Shown here: positions 1-9,254 of the stretch, one piece after another
Position numbering within the stretch: position 1 is the first letter of the stretch
Layout: every line of letters starts with the position of its first letter
From: Streptomyces sp. NBC_01689
GTDB taxonomy: Bacteria; Actinomycetota; Actinomycetes; Streptomycetales; Streptomycetaceae
Length of the DNA stretch: 64,000 bases
NCBI RefSeq assembly: GCF_036250675.1
Contig: NZ_CP109592.1
Coordinates: 8,680,001 to 8,744,000 of the forward strand
Reading direction: 5' to 3'
The notes under the pieces: model-generated
What the model saw: the letters and a program-made list of their open reading frames with translations, nothing else
What the model was told of the DNA's origin: nothing
The model's database searches: none
Translations under genes and position numbers: made by a program

Positions 1-134
1 GTGTTGGCGATCACGCGGTTCGGGGCGCTGGACGTGGTCTGCACACCGATCACGGCAGGATACGCGAGCGCGGCGAGCGTCAAGGTCAACGCACCCGCCA
101 CGAAGAGCGTTCCTGCGTTCCGTGCAATGCGCAT
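1..134 (-). CDS. Secreted protein, N-terminal fragment
   Basis: Only the first 44 codons lie in the window; the gene continues past its left edge. The peptide starts MRIARNAG and runs into a hydrophobic stretch (about residues 8-27) ending near small residues, which is a typical signal peptide, so the product is probably exported. The start ATG at 134 has a strong AGGAGG ribosome site four bases upstream. Too little is present to name the family. Confidence 0.6.
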   Translation of the reverse strand, partial: MRIARNAGTLFVAGALTLTLAALAYPAVIGVQTTSSAPNRVIAN

Positions 135-297
135 CGAGCCTCCTGGCGGGGCGGCGGCGCGGAGCGGGGGAGCTCCGTCGGGCCGCCTGGTGAATCCGGT
201 GCGAGTGGATCCGGTGACGAGTGATTCTGACGCCCACCAGTACGCACGCGTTCGTGGAAGAAATCTCTATGGATTGTAAAATCCCTGGTGACTTCCT

Positions 298-1671
298 TCA
301 GCCACGGCCCCGGGCCTCCTTGAAGCGGGCCAGCCCGTCCGGAAGTTCGACCACCGGGTCAGGGTAGTCGTAGGCGGCGCGGTCCAGCCCCCGCAGCTTC
401 CACGGCTCGTGCACGGCGGCGCCCGCGAGCCCCTCCAGTTCGGGCACCCACCGCCGGACGTACGATCCGTCCGGATCGTAACGCTTCGCCTGGATCACGG
501 GGTTGAGGACCCGGTTGGGCCGGGTGTCCGTGCCCGTCCCGGCCATCCACTGCCAGTTGAGCTGGTTGTTGGCGACGTCGCCGTCCACCAGCAGGTCCAG
601 GAAGTGCCGGGCCCCGACCCGCCAGTCCACGTACAGGGTCTTGGTGAGGAAGCTCGCCGTCAGCAGCCGTCCCCGGTTGTGCATCCAGCCCTCGTGGCGC
701 AGTTGCCGCATCGCCGCGTCGACCACGGGATAGCCGGTGCGACCCTCCTTCCACGCGGCGATGTCCTCCCGTGCCTCGCTCTCCGGGCGCCAGTGGTCGT
801 GCCGGGTGCGGTAGTCGGCCACCGCCGCGTCCGGCCGCGCGGCGAGCACCTGGTGGTGGAAGTCCCGCCAGGCCAGCTGCCGTACGAAGGCCTCGGCGCC
901 CGCGCCGCCCGCACCGCGGGCGCGGTGCACCAGCTCGACCGGGGAGAGCGAGCCGAAGTGCAGGTGCGGCGAGAACCGGGAGGTGGCGTCGCCGGGCAGG
1001 TCGTCGTGCCGGTCCTCGTACGACGCGATACCGCTCCGCAGCCAGGAGTCGAGTCTCTTGCGGGCCTCCGTCTCGCCGCCCCGGGCCAGTCCCCCGGAGA
1101 CCCCGGACAGGGCCTCGCGGGAGGGGAGCGGCTCCGAACCGACCCCGTCCGGCACCCGGATCGTCCGCGGCGCGCCGACCGCGGCGCGCAGCGACTGCCC
1201 CGACCACTGGCGGAAGTACGGGGTGAAGACCGCGAAGTGGTCCGACGAGGCCGGGGTGACGGCACCCGGCGCCAGCGCGGTGATCACGGTGTCGTGGACG
1301 TGCAGCCGGCATCCCTCGGCCTCCAGGGCCGCGCGCAGCCGGTCCTCACGGCGGCGCGCGTAGGCGCTGACGCCCGCGGCCATGTGCACCTCGTCGGCGT
1401 CCGCCTCGGCGACCACCTTGCACACCTCGGCGGCCACGTCGCCGGAGCGCACCACCAGCCGGCCGCCCCGCTCCCGCAGCCCGGCGTCGAGGTCCGCCAG
1501 ACAGTCCGCGAGGAAGGCCATCCGGTTGGGAGCGGTGAACCCGGCCGCCGCGACGGCGTCGTCGCGCACGAACAGCGGCACGAGCGCGGCCGATCCTTCG
1601 TGGGCCGCGCGCAGCGCCGGATGATCGTGCAGACGCAGGTCCGAGGTGAACAGGACGACCGAGACGTTCAT
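298..1671 (-). CDS. phr: Deoxyribodipyrimidine photo-lyase
   Basis: A 457-residue flavoprotein of the class I CPD photolyase/cryptochrome family, the usual length. It would split UV-induced pyrimidine dimers in DNA with light energy. The N-terminal alpha/beta domain starts with SVVLFTSDLRLHDHP, the family's opening motif. The C-terminal FAD-binding helical domain holds LAWRDFHHQ, GYPVVDAAMRQL, EGWMHNRGR and DVANNQLNWQWMAGTG, which line the flavin and the DNA pocket. The reading frame stays open upstream, but the family start is the ATG at 1671, preceded by GGAG. It lies downstream of and on the same strand as the DUF2867 oxidoreductase, 172 bp away, so co-transcription is likely. Function is well supported; the antenna cofactor cannot be told. 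Confidence 0.95.
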   Translation of the reverse strand: MNVSVVLFTSDLRLHDHPALRAAHEGSAALVPLFVRDDAVAAAGFTAPNRMAFLADCLADLDAGLRERGGRLVVRSGDVAAEVCKVVAEADADEVHMAAGVSAYARRREDRLRAALEAEGCRLHVHDTVITALAPGAVTPASSDHFAVFTPYFRQWSGQSLRAAVGAPRTIRVPDGVGSEPLPSREALSGVSGGLARGGETEARKRLDSWLRSGIASYEDRHDDLPGDATSRFSPHLHFGSLSPVELVHRARGAGGAGAEAFVRQLAWRDFHHQVLAARPDAAVADYRTRHDHWRPESEAREDIAAWKEGRTGYPVVDAAMRQLRHEGWMHNRGRLLTASFLTKTLYVDWRVGARHFLDLLVDGDVANNQLNWQWMAGTGTDTRPNRVLNPVIQAKRYDPDGSYVRRWVPELEGLAGAAVHEPWKLRGLDRAAYDYPDPVVELPDGLARFKEARGRG

Positions 1672-1843
1672 GGTGTGGCTCCGGGATCGGCTGGACTGAC
1701 GGGTGCGGGCGGCCACTGGGGCGACGGCCGCGAGGGGTACGGCGACTCCCGCTTCCGCCCGGCGGGCTCCCGCGGATGCGCCGACCGCGGGAGCGACCGG
1801 TTCCGGGCACCGCGGGAGCGGTCCGGGGCGGACGTGGGCGGGG

Positions 1844-3379
1844 TCAGAGGGTGGAGGCGGATTCCGGCTTCTTCGCGGGGACACTCTCGGCCGCGTGTTT
1901 GACGGCGGCCTTGGCGATGTTGCGGGCCATTCCGCCGAAGACGACGGCGTGGAACGGCGAGACGGTCCACCAGTAGGCGTGTCCCAGCAGCCCGTGCGGA
2001 TGGAACATGGCCCGCTGCCGGTACCGCGAGCCGCCGTCGCGGCCCTCTTCGGCGTACATCTCCAGCCAGGCCAGGCCCGGCAGCCGCATCTCCGCGCGCA
2101 GCCGCAGCAGATGACCCGGCTCGATCTCCTCGACCCGCCAGAAGTCGAGCGAGTCGCCCGCCCGCAGCCGGGTCGCGTCGCGTCGTCCGCGCCGCAGGCC
2201 GACACCGCCCACCATGCGGTCCAGCCAGCCGCGGACGGCCCAGGCGAGCGGGAAGGAGTACCAGCCGTTGTCGCCGCCGATGCCCTCGATCACCCGCCAC
2301 AGCGCCTCGCGCGGCGCGTCCACGGCCAGTTCGCGATGGTCGGTGTAGAGACTGCCGCCCGCCCAGTCGGGGTCGGTGGGGAGCGGATCGCTCGGCGCGC
2401 CGGGCACCGAGGCCGACGACCACCGAGTGGTGACCTGGGCGTCCCGGACGCGTTGCAGCGCCAGGGCGACCGCGTCGTCGAAGCCGATCGGACGGCCGGG
2501 CGGATCGGGCACGTACCGGACGATGTCGTTTTCGTGGCACACGACCTCGTGCCGCAGCGACTCGGTGAGGGGGCGCGCGATGGACGCGGGGACCGGGGTG
2601 ACCAGGCCGACCCAGTGACTGGACAGCCGGGGGGTGAGCACCGGCACCGGGAAGATGAGCCGGCGGGGCAGCCCGGCGATGGTGGCGTACCGCCGCATCA
2701 TCTCCAGGTACGTCAGGATCTCGGGACCGCCGATGTCGAAGGTGCGGTTGACCTCCGCGGGCATCCGGGCGCTGCCGACCAGGGTGCGCAGCACGTCCCG
2801 TACTCCCATCGGCTGGATACGGGTGTGCACCCAGCTGGGGGTCACCATCACCGGCAACCGCTCCGTGAGATAGCGCAGCATCTCGAAGGAGGCCGAACCG
2901 GAGCCGATGATCACCGCGGCGCGCAACACCGTGGTCGGGACACCGGAGTGCAGCAGGATGCGGCCGACCTCGGTACGCGACCTGAGATGCGGGGAGAGTT
3001 CCCGCTCCGGTACGTGCCGCGGGGTGAGCCCGCCCAGGTAGACGATCCGCCGGACGCCGGCCGCGCGGGCCCGCTCACCGAAGATGCGCGCCGCCCGCCG
3101 GTCGGTCGCCTCGAAGTCGTGGCCCGTGCCGAGGGCGTGGACGAGGTAGTACGCGACGTCCATGTCCCGCAGCGCCTCCGCCACCGAGTCGGCGTCCAGG
3201 ACGTCACCCTGCACGACCTCCGCCTCGCCCGCCCACGGGTAGTCGCGCAGCTTGGCGGGGGAACGGGCGAGGCACCGCACCCGGTGCCCCTCCGCCAGCA
3301 GCTCGGAGACCAGCCGCCCGCCGATGTAGCCCGTGGCACCGGTCACCAGACATCGCAGGCCGGTGTCGCTCTCGCTCAT
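1844..3379 (-). CDS. SDR oxidoreductase with C-terminal DUF2867 domain
   Basis: A 511-residue protein. Residues 9-260 form an NAD(P)-binding Rossmann domain of the atypical/extended SDR type with CLVTGATGYIGGRLVSELL near the start. Residues about 330-490 form a DUF2867 domain. Substrate is unknown. The start ATG at 3379 has GGAGGG seven bases upstream. The photolyase follows on the same strand and a MarR gene diverges upstream across 153 bp. Genes of this type commonly sit beside photolyase genes in actinomycetes, which suggests a role in light or oxidative stress, but this is an inference from context. Confidence 0.85.
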   Translation of the reverse strand: MSESDTGLRCLVTGATGYIGGRLVSELLAEGHRVRCLARSPAKLRDYPWAGEAEVVQGDVLDADSVAEALRDMDVAYYLVHALGTGHDFEATDRRAARIFGERARAAGVRRIVYLGGLTPRHVPERELSPHLRSRTEVGRILLHSGVPTTVLRAAVIIGSGSASFEMLRYLTERLPVMVTPSWVHTRIQPMGVRDVLRTLVGSARMPAEVNRTFDIGGPEILTYLEMMRRYATIAGLPRRLIFPVPVLTPRLSSHWVGLVTPVPASIARPLTESLRHEVVCHENDIVRYVPDPPGRPIGFDDAVALALQRVRDAQVTTRWSSASVPGAPSDPLPTDPDWAGGSLYTDHRELAVDAPREALWRVIEGIGGDNGWYSFPLAWAVRGWLDRMVGGVGLRRGRRDATRLRAGDSLDFWRVEEIEPGHLLRLRAEMRLPGLAWLEMYAEEGRDGGSRYRQRAMFHPHGLLGHAYWWTVSPFHAVVFGGMARNIAKAAVKHAAESVPAKKPESASTL

Positions 3380-3532
3380 GGGTCCCTCCGTCGTTCGCCG
3401 CGTCGCCCCCCTTTCCGTACTCCCCTCGTCATGCCTTCCACGCGGGCGGTGACGGCGGATGCGCGGAAACGGTCTTTCCGGCGACCGGGGATGCGGGAGG
3501 GGGCGGACGGCGCACTTCTATAGGCTGATCGC

Positions 3533-4054
3533 GTGGCCAGACGAGACGACGGTGACGACCGAGCGGGTGACCCGCGGCCCGGGGGCGGCGCGGGAAGCGG
3601 GCGCGCCGACGCGACCGGACTCCAGGCCTTCGCGGTACAGCTGCGCCGGATGAACGGGGAGATCAACCGTCTGGTCCACGCCTTCGCCGGTGAACACGGT
3701 CTGCACGCGACCGACGTGCAGGCGCTGGCCGCGATCCTCGACGCGCCGCAGCCGCTCACCCCGGGCCGGCTGCGCGACCATCTCGGGCTCACCTCGGGGG
3801 CCGTCACGGCCTGCCTCGACCGGCTCGAACGCGCGGGCCACATCCGGCGGGTCAGGGAGAGCCCGGACCGCCGGGTGGTCCACCTCCACTACGTCGCCGA
3901 GGCCAGGACGGTGGCACGCGCCCACTTCCGGCCGCTCGCCGAGGTCACCGAGCGGGTGCGCGACCGTTTCGGCGAGGAGGAGCTGTCCGTGGTGCTCCGC
4001 TTCCTCTGCGAGTTGAACGAGGAACTCTCCACCGTGCGGTCACCGGGCCGCTGA
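3533..4054 (+). CDS. MarR family transcriptional regulator
   Basis: A 173-residue winged-helix regulator. The first 30 residues are Gly/Arg/Asp-rich and probably disordered. The MarR core follows, with helix-turn-helix PLTPGRLRDHLGLTSGAVT and wing VRESPDRRVVHLHYV. The GTG start at 3533 has no ribosome site, but a TAGGCT -10 element at 3521-3526 places transcription start on the GTG, so the mRNA is probably leaderless. It diverges from the DUF2867/photolyase genes and is followed by an MMPL exporter in the same direction. It may control either or both; palindromes at 4161-4204 in front of the exporter are candidate operators. Confidence 0.88.
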   Translation: MARRDDGDDRAGDPRPGGGAGSGRADATGLQAFAVQLRRMNGEINRLVHAFAGEHGLHATDVQALAAILDAPQPLTPGRLRDHLGLTSGAVTACLDRLERAGHIRRVRESPDRRVVHLHYVAEARTVARAHFRPLAEVTERVRDRFGEEELSVVLRFLCELNEELSTVRSPGR

Positions 4055-4160
4055 GCCCGGGCCGGGAGGGCGTGTCCCGAGGCCGGGCCGTGCCCGGCCC
4101 GTGTCCCGCCTCGTACCTCGGTGCATCCGGCCGGGCGCCGGGACGGGAAGGGCAGCCGGG

Positions 4161-4204
4161 GCCGGATGGTCTACCATCCGGCTCATGTATTTCAATGATT
4201 GAGA
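4161..4204. promoter_or_regulatory. Two operator-like palindromes before the MMPL gene
   Basis: Positions 4161-4182 are a perfect palindrome with 10-bp arms (GCCGGATGGT) around a CT centre. Eight bases on, 4190-4204 reads TTTCAATGATTGAGA, an inverted repeat with six of seven arm pairs matching, inside an AT-rich island that is unusual for this GC-rich DNA. The second resembles MarR-type sites. They lie 54-97 bp upstream of the exporter's start. The first could also be a short hairpin ending the MarR transcript. Confidence 0.5.
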
Positions 4205-4257
4205 TTCTTGTTTGTTGAGATAACTACCTCACGAGACACCGTGACACCTGGAGAGCG

Positions 4258-6372
4258 ATGTCCCTCACCCCACGACGGGCCCTGTGGCTGATCCCCGTCG
4301 TCCTGCTCGTCGCCTGGCTCGGCATCGGAGGAACCCTCGGTCCCTACGCCGGCCGCCTCGGCGAGGTCTCCACCAACGACCAGGCCGCCTTCCTGCCGCG
4401 CAGCGCCGAGTCCACCGAGGTGGTCGCCCGGCAGCGCGCCTTCCGGCAGGCCGAGACGCTGCCCGCGATCGTCGTCTGGACCGTGGACGGCGGCGGCCCG
4501 GTCACCGACGCCCGGCGGGACGCCGCGACCAGGGCGCTCGCCTCGCTCACCGGTGCCCCGGGGGTGGTCGGCGAGCCGTCCCCCGCACTTTCGTCACGGG
4601 ACGGCGAGGCGCTGGAGGGTGTCGTCCAGCTGAGGCCCGACCTGGGCGAGCGGCTGCCCGACGCCCTCGACCGGATCCGTTCGGCCGCCGAGCGCGTGCC
4701 GGGCACGACCGTCCGGACGGCGGGGCCCGCGGCCAGCCAGGCGGACCTCGCCGACGCGTTCGCCGGGATCGACGGACTGCTGCTCGCGGTGGCCCTCGTC
4801 ACCGTGCTGGTGATCCTGCTCCTCGTCTACCGCAGCGTGCTGCTGCCCTTCGTCATCATCCTCGGCGCGGTCTTCGCGCTCGGCCTCGCCTGCGCCGTCG
4901 TCTACGCGCTCGCCGACCACGAGGTCGTGCGCGTCGACGGCCAGGTGCAGGGCATCCTCTCCATCCTGGTGATCGGCGCCGCCACCGACTACGCGCTGCT
5001 GCTGACCGCCCGCTACCGCGAGGAACTCGCCCTGCACACCGACCGGTTCACGGCCGTCCTGGCGGCCCTGCGGCGGTCTTGGGGCGCCATCGTCGCCAGC
5101 GCGGGAACCGTCGCCCTCGGCCTGCTGGCCCTGCTGCTCAGCGACCTGACGAACAACCGGGCGCTCGGACCGGTGGGCGCCATCGGCGTCGTGTGCGCCG
5201 TACTGAGCTCCCTGACGTTCCTGCCGGCCGTCCTGGTCCTGCTAGGGCGCGCCGCCTACTGGCCGGCCGGGCCCCGGACCTCGGAGGGCGCGCGGGCCGG
5301 CGGCGTCTGGAACCGGGTCGCGGACCTGGTCGACCGCGCGCCGCGCAAGGTGTGGGCGATCGCCCTGGCGGCGCTCATCGCCTGCGCGGCCTTGGCACCC
5401 ACGCTCAACGCGAAGGGCGTTCCGCTCGACGAGATCTTCGTCGACGACGCGCCGTCCGTCACCGCGCAGGAGACCCTCGGACGGCATTTCCCGGGCGGCT
5501 CCGGGAACCCCGCCGTGATCATCGCGAACGCGGACCGCGTCGCCCAGGTCACCGCGGCGGCACGCGCCACCGACGGGATCGCCTCCGCCGTCGCGGTCAC
5601 GGCGTCCGGGCGCCCGGGCGGGGGAGCGGCCCAGGTCGTCGACGGCCGGGTACGCGTCGACGCCACCCTGCGGGCCCCCGCCGACAGTGCCGCGGCCGCG
5701 GACACCGTGGCGCGACTGCGCGACGCCGTGCACGCGGTGGCGGGCGCCGACGCGCTCGTCGGGGGCTACACGGCGCAGCAGTACGACACCCGGCGGACCG
5801 CCGAACACGACCGCACGCTCATCGTGCCCGTGGTGCTCGCCATCATCCTGGTGATCCTGGTCGGCCTGCTGCGCTCGCTGGTGATGCCGGTGCTGCTCGT
5901 GGCCACCGTCGCGCTCAACTTCCTCGCCACCCTGGGGATCTCCTCGCTCGTCTTCCGTCATGTCTTCGGCTTCACGGGCACCGACGCGTCCGTCCCGCTG
6001 TACGGCTTCGTGTTCCTGGTGGCCCTCGGCGTGGATTACAACATCTTCCTCATGTCCCGGGTGAGGGAGGAGTCGCTGCGGCACGGTGTGCGTCAGGGGG
6101 TGCTGCGCGGGCTCGTCAGCACGGGCGGGGTGATCACCTCGGCGGGCGTGGTGCTCGCCGCGACCTTCGCCGCCCTCGGCGTCATCCCGCTGGCCTTCCT
6201 GGTGCAGATCGCCTTCATCGTCGCCTTCGGCGTCCTGCTGGACACGCTGGTCGTCCGCTCGCTGCTGGTGCCGGCGCTCGTCCGGGACATCGGACGACGT
6301 GCCTGGTGGCCGGGGCGGCTGAGCCGCGAGACCGACCCGCTGCCCAGGGCCGAGGAGCGTGTCGGCGTGTGA
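4258..6372 (+). CDS. MMPL family membrane transporter
   Basis: A 704-residue inner-membrane exporter of the MMPL/RND superfamily, typical length. The layout is one N-terminal membrane helix, a periplasmic domain, five helices (about 170-330, with the loop GAATDYALLLTARYREEL), a second helix-domain-helices unit (from about 370), and the matching loop LGVDYNIFLMSRVREE near 590. The two paired Asp-Tyr loops are family hallmarks and Asp residues there are thought to carry protons. The ATG at 4258 has GGAGAG at 4250-4255. The nearby upstream MarR gene makes a regulated drug or lipid efflux pump likely. Substrate cannot be told. Confidence 0.92.
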   Translation: MSLTPRRALWLIPVVLLVAWLGIGGTLGPYAGRLGEVSTNDQAAFLPRSAESTEVVARQRAFRQAETLPAIVVWTVDGGGPVTDARRDAATRALASLTGAPGVVGEPSPALSSRDGEALEGVVQLRPDLGERLPDALDRIRSAAERVPGTTVRTAGPAASQADLADAFAGIDGLLLAVALVTVLVILLLVYRSVLLPFVIILGAVFALGLACAVVYALADHEVVRVDGQVQGILSILVIGAATDYALLLTARYREELALHTDRFTAVLAALRRSWGAIVASAGTVALGLLALLLSDLTNNRALGPVGAIGVVCAVLSSLTFLPAVLVLLGRAAYWPAGPRTSEGARAGGVWNRVADLVDRAPRKVWAIALAALIACAALAPTLNAKGVPLDEIFVDDAPSVTAQETLGRHFPGGSGNPAVIIANADRVAQVTAAARATDGIASAVAVTASGRPGGGAAQVVDGRVRVDATLRAPADSAAAADTVARLRDAVHAVAGADALVGGYTAQQYDTRRTAEHDRTLIVPVVLAIILVILVGLLRSLVMPVLLVATVALNFLATLGISSLVFRHVFGFTGTDASVPLYGFVFLVALGVDYNIFLMSRVREESLRHGVRQGVLRGLVSTGGVITSAGVVLAATFAALGVIPLAFLVQIAFIVAFGVLLDTLVVRSLLVPALVRDIGRRAWWPGRLSRETDPLPRAEERVGV

Positions 6373-6520
6373 GACGGGGCCGCCGCACCCGGCACGTCCG
6401 TCCCCGTCCCGCCGAACTCGCCCCGTTCTTCGCGGACATGTGCGCGGAAATCACGGGCAAGTGAATTCCAGGCGACTCGGCGGTCCGAGTCGGAAGCCGG
6501 AGCAGGAGGTGTCCGCCGTC

Positions 6521-6688
6521 ATGAGCGCGAAGGTGCTGGAGCGATTTCCCGCAGGATCCCCCCGCGGATCCTGGACGGCGGAGGAGTACGCCGCCCGACG
6601 CCGTACCGAGGGCCAGCCGGCCACCGTGGTGATGGACCTGAAGTCGGACGCCTTCCTCGTGGTCGTCCCCTCCGCGGAGGAGGACTGA
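6521..6688 (+). CDS. Small hypothetical protein (55 aa)
   Basis: A 55-residue peptide starting MSAKVLERFPAGSPRGSW and ending in an acidic tail. I do not recognise it. An AGGAGG ribosome site lies at 6504-6509, 11 bases before the ATG; a GTG at 6509 is in frame but overlaps that site. The middle (TAEEYAARRRTEG) should be helical and the segment ATVVMDLKSDAFLVVV looks like a beta hairpin. It ends just before the large palindromic terminator at 6760. Codon use fits a real gene. Confidence 0.55.
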   Translation: MSAKVLERFPAGSPRGSWTAEEYAARRRTEGQPATVVMDLKSDAFLVVVPSAEED

Positions 6689-6759
6689 GCGACGCGGAAG
6701 GCGGGCCGGCGGACCAGGTTTCCGCCGCCCTCGCTTCCCCCTGTCTGCCGCCGACGCTC

Positions 6760-6818
6760 CTGCTGTCTGCTGTCTGCCGTCCGCGGACGGCAGACAGCAG
6801 ACAGCAGACAGCAGACAG
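6760..6818. terminator. 48-bp perfect palindrome with heptamer repeats, bidirectional terminator
   Basis: Positions 6760-6783 and 6784-6807 are exact reverse complements: 24-bp arms with no spacer. The right arm merges into four perfect tandem copies of CAGACAG (6791-6818), and the left arm holds the matching CTGTCTG units. It sits between two convergent genes (6688 and 6857), so it can fold in either transcript and most likely ends both. Confidence 0.75.
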
Positions 6819-6856
6819 CGTCATGCTCGGGGTGCGGCCCCTGTCGTCGGTCGGCG

Positions 6857-8842
6857 TCAGCGGCCGGCGTCGCCGACGGGGTCGAGCGAAGTGCCGTTGT
6901 CCAGACGGGCCGACACCCGGAGCCGGGAGTCCCTCGGCGCGCGGACGGCGAGGGTCCGGCCCCGCTGCCGGGCCGTCACCTCGCCGGTCACGTCGATCCG
7001 CGTGACCGCCCGGCTGCCGGCCGCCAGCACGTACCAGTGACCGCTGCGCGCACGCCAGTGGACGTCGGCCACCACATGCTGGCCGAACCGGCTGCAGGCC
7101 GCGGTGGACCGTGCCGTGCCGACCACCTCGGCGGGGGCCGAGGGGGAGGCGGCCGGAGCGCGCAGCACCAGCCGCACGTCACCGGGCCCGCGCCAGGTCG
7201 ACGCCCGCGCGCAGGTCCACACCGCGTGTCCGCCCCGCTCCGGCAGCTCCTGCTCGGCGAAGTCCCAGGCGTTCACCGCCCGGACACCCGTGCCCCGCAA
7301 CTCCTCCAGCCCGCAGGCCAGATGGGCCCAGGCGAGCAGCGCAGGGCCGCCGGTCGCCTCGCGGGGCTGCCGGGCGGGAGGGCTCCCGTGCCCCGGCAGC
7401 GGGGTGTACGTGAGATGCACCGGTGACAACTCGCCCAGGTCGGTCAGCAGGAACGCGTGCTTCTCCACGATCCGTGCGGAGGACCGCAGTTGGAGCACGG
7501 GACGGGTGCCACAGGCCGCCTTCCCCGTGGGGGTGGGCACGGGCACGGTGACCCCGTCCCGGGCCACGCCGACCGGCCGTGCGGGGGAGTCGGGGCGCGC
7601 CAGGTCCCGGGTGTCCGCCTCGGCGACCCAGGGCGCGAGGAGATACCGCGCGCCACGGGCACCCCGGTGGACGACCAGCGCGGCGCCGGTCGTCACGTCC
7701 GCGTCGTCGGCACGGGACAGGGCGAGCGCACCGTGCCCGGGGCCGGTGAGCGGCTCGCTGTAGCGCACCACCCGCCGGCCGTCGTACAGGAGCACCACGG
7801 CGTCGCCGTCGACGTTCCCGGCGTAGAGGAGCTGGGGTGAGCGCGGCGGAGGGTCCGTGGGGGTGCCGGGCGTCAAGGTGACCCGCAGCGCGCGTCCGGG
7901 GCGCGCCCATGAGGACAGGGCCCTGCCCAGCAGTTCCCGGTCGTCCGCGCGGGCGCCCCGCGCGGGCCACGCGGTGAGGTCGACCCGGGAGGTGTCGGCC
8001 CAGACGTCCCCGGCGGTGCGCACCAGGTCGTCGGGGCGGGGAAGTCCCGCAACGGTACGGGAGTCGGTGACCGGCCGGGACGGCGACGCCATCCGGCCGG
8101 TCACCGTCAGCATCGTCCCGGTGATCGCGGCGGCGGTCAGCGCGGCCCACAGGAACCGCACCCGGCGTCGGCGGCGCAGCAGGTCGGTGGGCCGGGTCTG
8201 TACCGAGCAGGCGTCGAACTCCCGCGAGGTGAGCAGGGCCCGCGCCGCCGCGCCCGCCGACTCGTCCAGGCGGTTCGCCGACCGCAGGGCGCCCTCGGGG
8301 TCGGGGACGCCCGCAGCGCGCAACAGGTCCTCCACCGCCGCGTCGGCGAGCCCGTCCACCCGGCGCAGCACGAACGCCGCGCGGCCCGCGGCCGTCGTAC
8401 CCGCCAGGGCCTGGCTCAGGGCGATCTCCTCGACCCCGCCCGCGCGCGGGAAGAGCCGCAGCCCCCAGACGACGGGCAGCGTGGGAAGGACCGTACGGGG
8501 CGGGGGCATCCCGCGGGGCCAGCCGCGCGGCGACCGGCCGTGCGCCAGGGCGGAGCGCACGACGCGGCCGCGCAGGCGGTCCTTCTCCGCGACGGACTGG
8601 CGCGCCGCCCCACGCGGCGCCGGGACCACGGTGCCGGGACGTCCGCGCACGGCGCCCGGCAGCGACCGCTGCACCAGGGAGTGCGCCACGAGAATGCGCC
8701 GGTGCCGGCTCAGCGACGACGGCAGCGTCAGATACGCGAGCCGCACCAGGTCGCTGTACTCCTCGACCAGGGCTGCCTCGGCCCGGTCGAGTCCGGTGGT
8801 CCTGCCGCGGCGGACGGTACGGGGAAACGGTAGGAGGGGCAT
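6857..8842 (-). CDS. Membrane-anchored protein with degenerate sigma-factor-like cytoplasmic domain
   Basis: A 661-residue protein. Residues 22-62 (ALVEEYSDLVRLAYLTLP) look like sigma region 2 and residues 150-190 (AAGRAAFVLRRVDGLADAA) like a weakened region 4. An Arg-rich stretch and one membrane helix (about 229-248) follow, then about 400 residues outside the cell. That outer part has several Cys residues (for example GKAACGTRP, LACGLEEL, VWTCARAS, STAACSRFG) and a beta-rich look. Start is the ATG at 8842 with GGAAGG upstream; the frame is open for 25 more codons. The layout suggests a transmembrane signalling protein. The sigma resemblance is from reading the sequence by eye; function is unknown. 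Confidence 0.6.
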   Translation of the reverse strand: MPLLPFPRTVRRGRTTGLDRAEAALVEEYSDLVRLAYLTLPSSLSRHRRILVAHSLVQRSLPGAVRGRPGTVVPAPRGAARQSVAEKDRLRGRVVRSALAHGRSPRGWPRGMPPPRTVLPTLPVVWGLRLFPRAGGVEEIALSQALAGTTAAGRAAFVLRRVDGLADAAVEDLLRAAGVPDPEGALRSANRLDESAGAAARALLTSREFDACSVQTRPTDLLRRRRRVRFLWAALTAAAITGTMLTVTGRMASPSRPVTDSRTVAGLPRPDDLVRTAGDVWADTSRVDLTAWPARGARADDRELLGRALSSWARPGRALRVTLTPGTPTDPPPRSPQLLYAGNVDGDAVVLLYDGRRVVRYSEPLTGPGHGALALSRADDADVTTGAALVVHRGARGARYLLAPWVAEADTRDLARPDSPARPVGVARDGVTVPVPTPTGKAACGTRPVLQLRSSARIVEKHAFLLTDLGELSPVHLTYTPLPGHGSPPARQPREATGGPALLAWAHLACGLEELRGTGVRAVNAWDFAEQELPERGGHAVWTCARASTWRGPGDVRLVLRAPAASPSAPAEVVGTARSTAACSRFGQHVVADVHWRARSGHWYVLAAGSRAVTRIDVTGEVTARQRGRTLAVRAPRDSRLRVSARLDNGTSLDPVGDAGR

Positions 8843-9254
8843 GGAACGAATGCCTTCCGAAGGAGCTGGCGCCCTGTCACGCCGATCCGTCAAACGAGTG
8901 ACTCTTCGGATGGTCACAGCAGGGTGCCCCGCGCGACGGGCCGGTGGCGCCCGGCGACGGGTCCGCGTCGCCTGCGTGAGAGGGAGGGCCGTCCGCCGGG
9001 CCCGCGGGCCCGGCGGACGTGGAACCGGCGAGAACCGACCGAGGCCGGGCGCAGTGAATCCTGGGCCGAGTCGAGATCGGCACGAGCGACAACGACTCGC
9101 CGACGCCCGTGACTTGAAGGCATGCGCTCAGGCGTCATTCGGTGGTGAGTTCATTCCGGACCCGAGCGCATCCGGATTTCCCCGACCGAATCCGTAGGGC
9201 CCGTCGTCTCAGCCGTAAGGCCGGTTCGACGGCCGCGGTCTTGACGGCCGCGGC
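8843..9254. other. Intergenic region, no gene seen
   Basis: This 412-bp gap lies between the start of the sigma-like membrane protein and the end of the MarR gene, both on the minus strand. It must hold the promoter of the former. The only repeat I noticed is a near-exact direct copy of GACGGCCGCGG around 9227-9253. Open frames here have no ribosome sites and no recognisable product. Confidence 0.5.
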
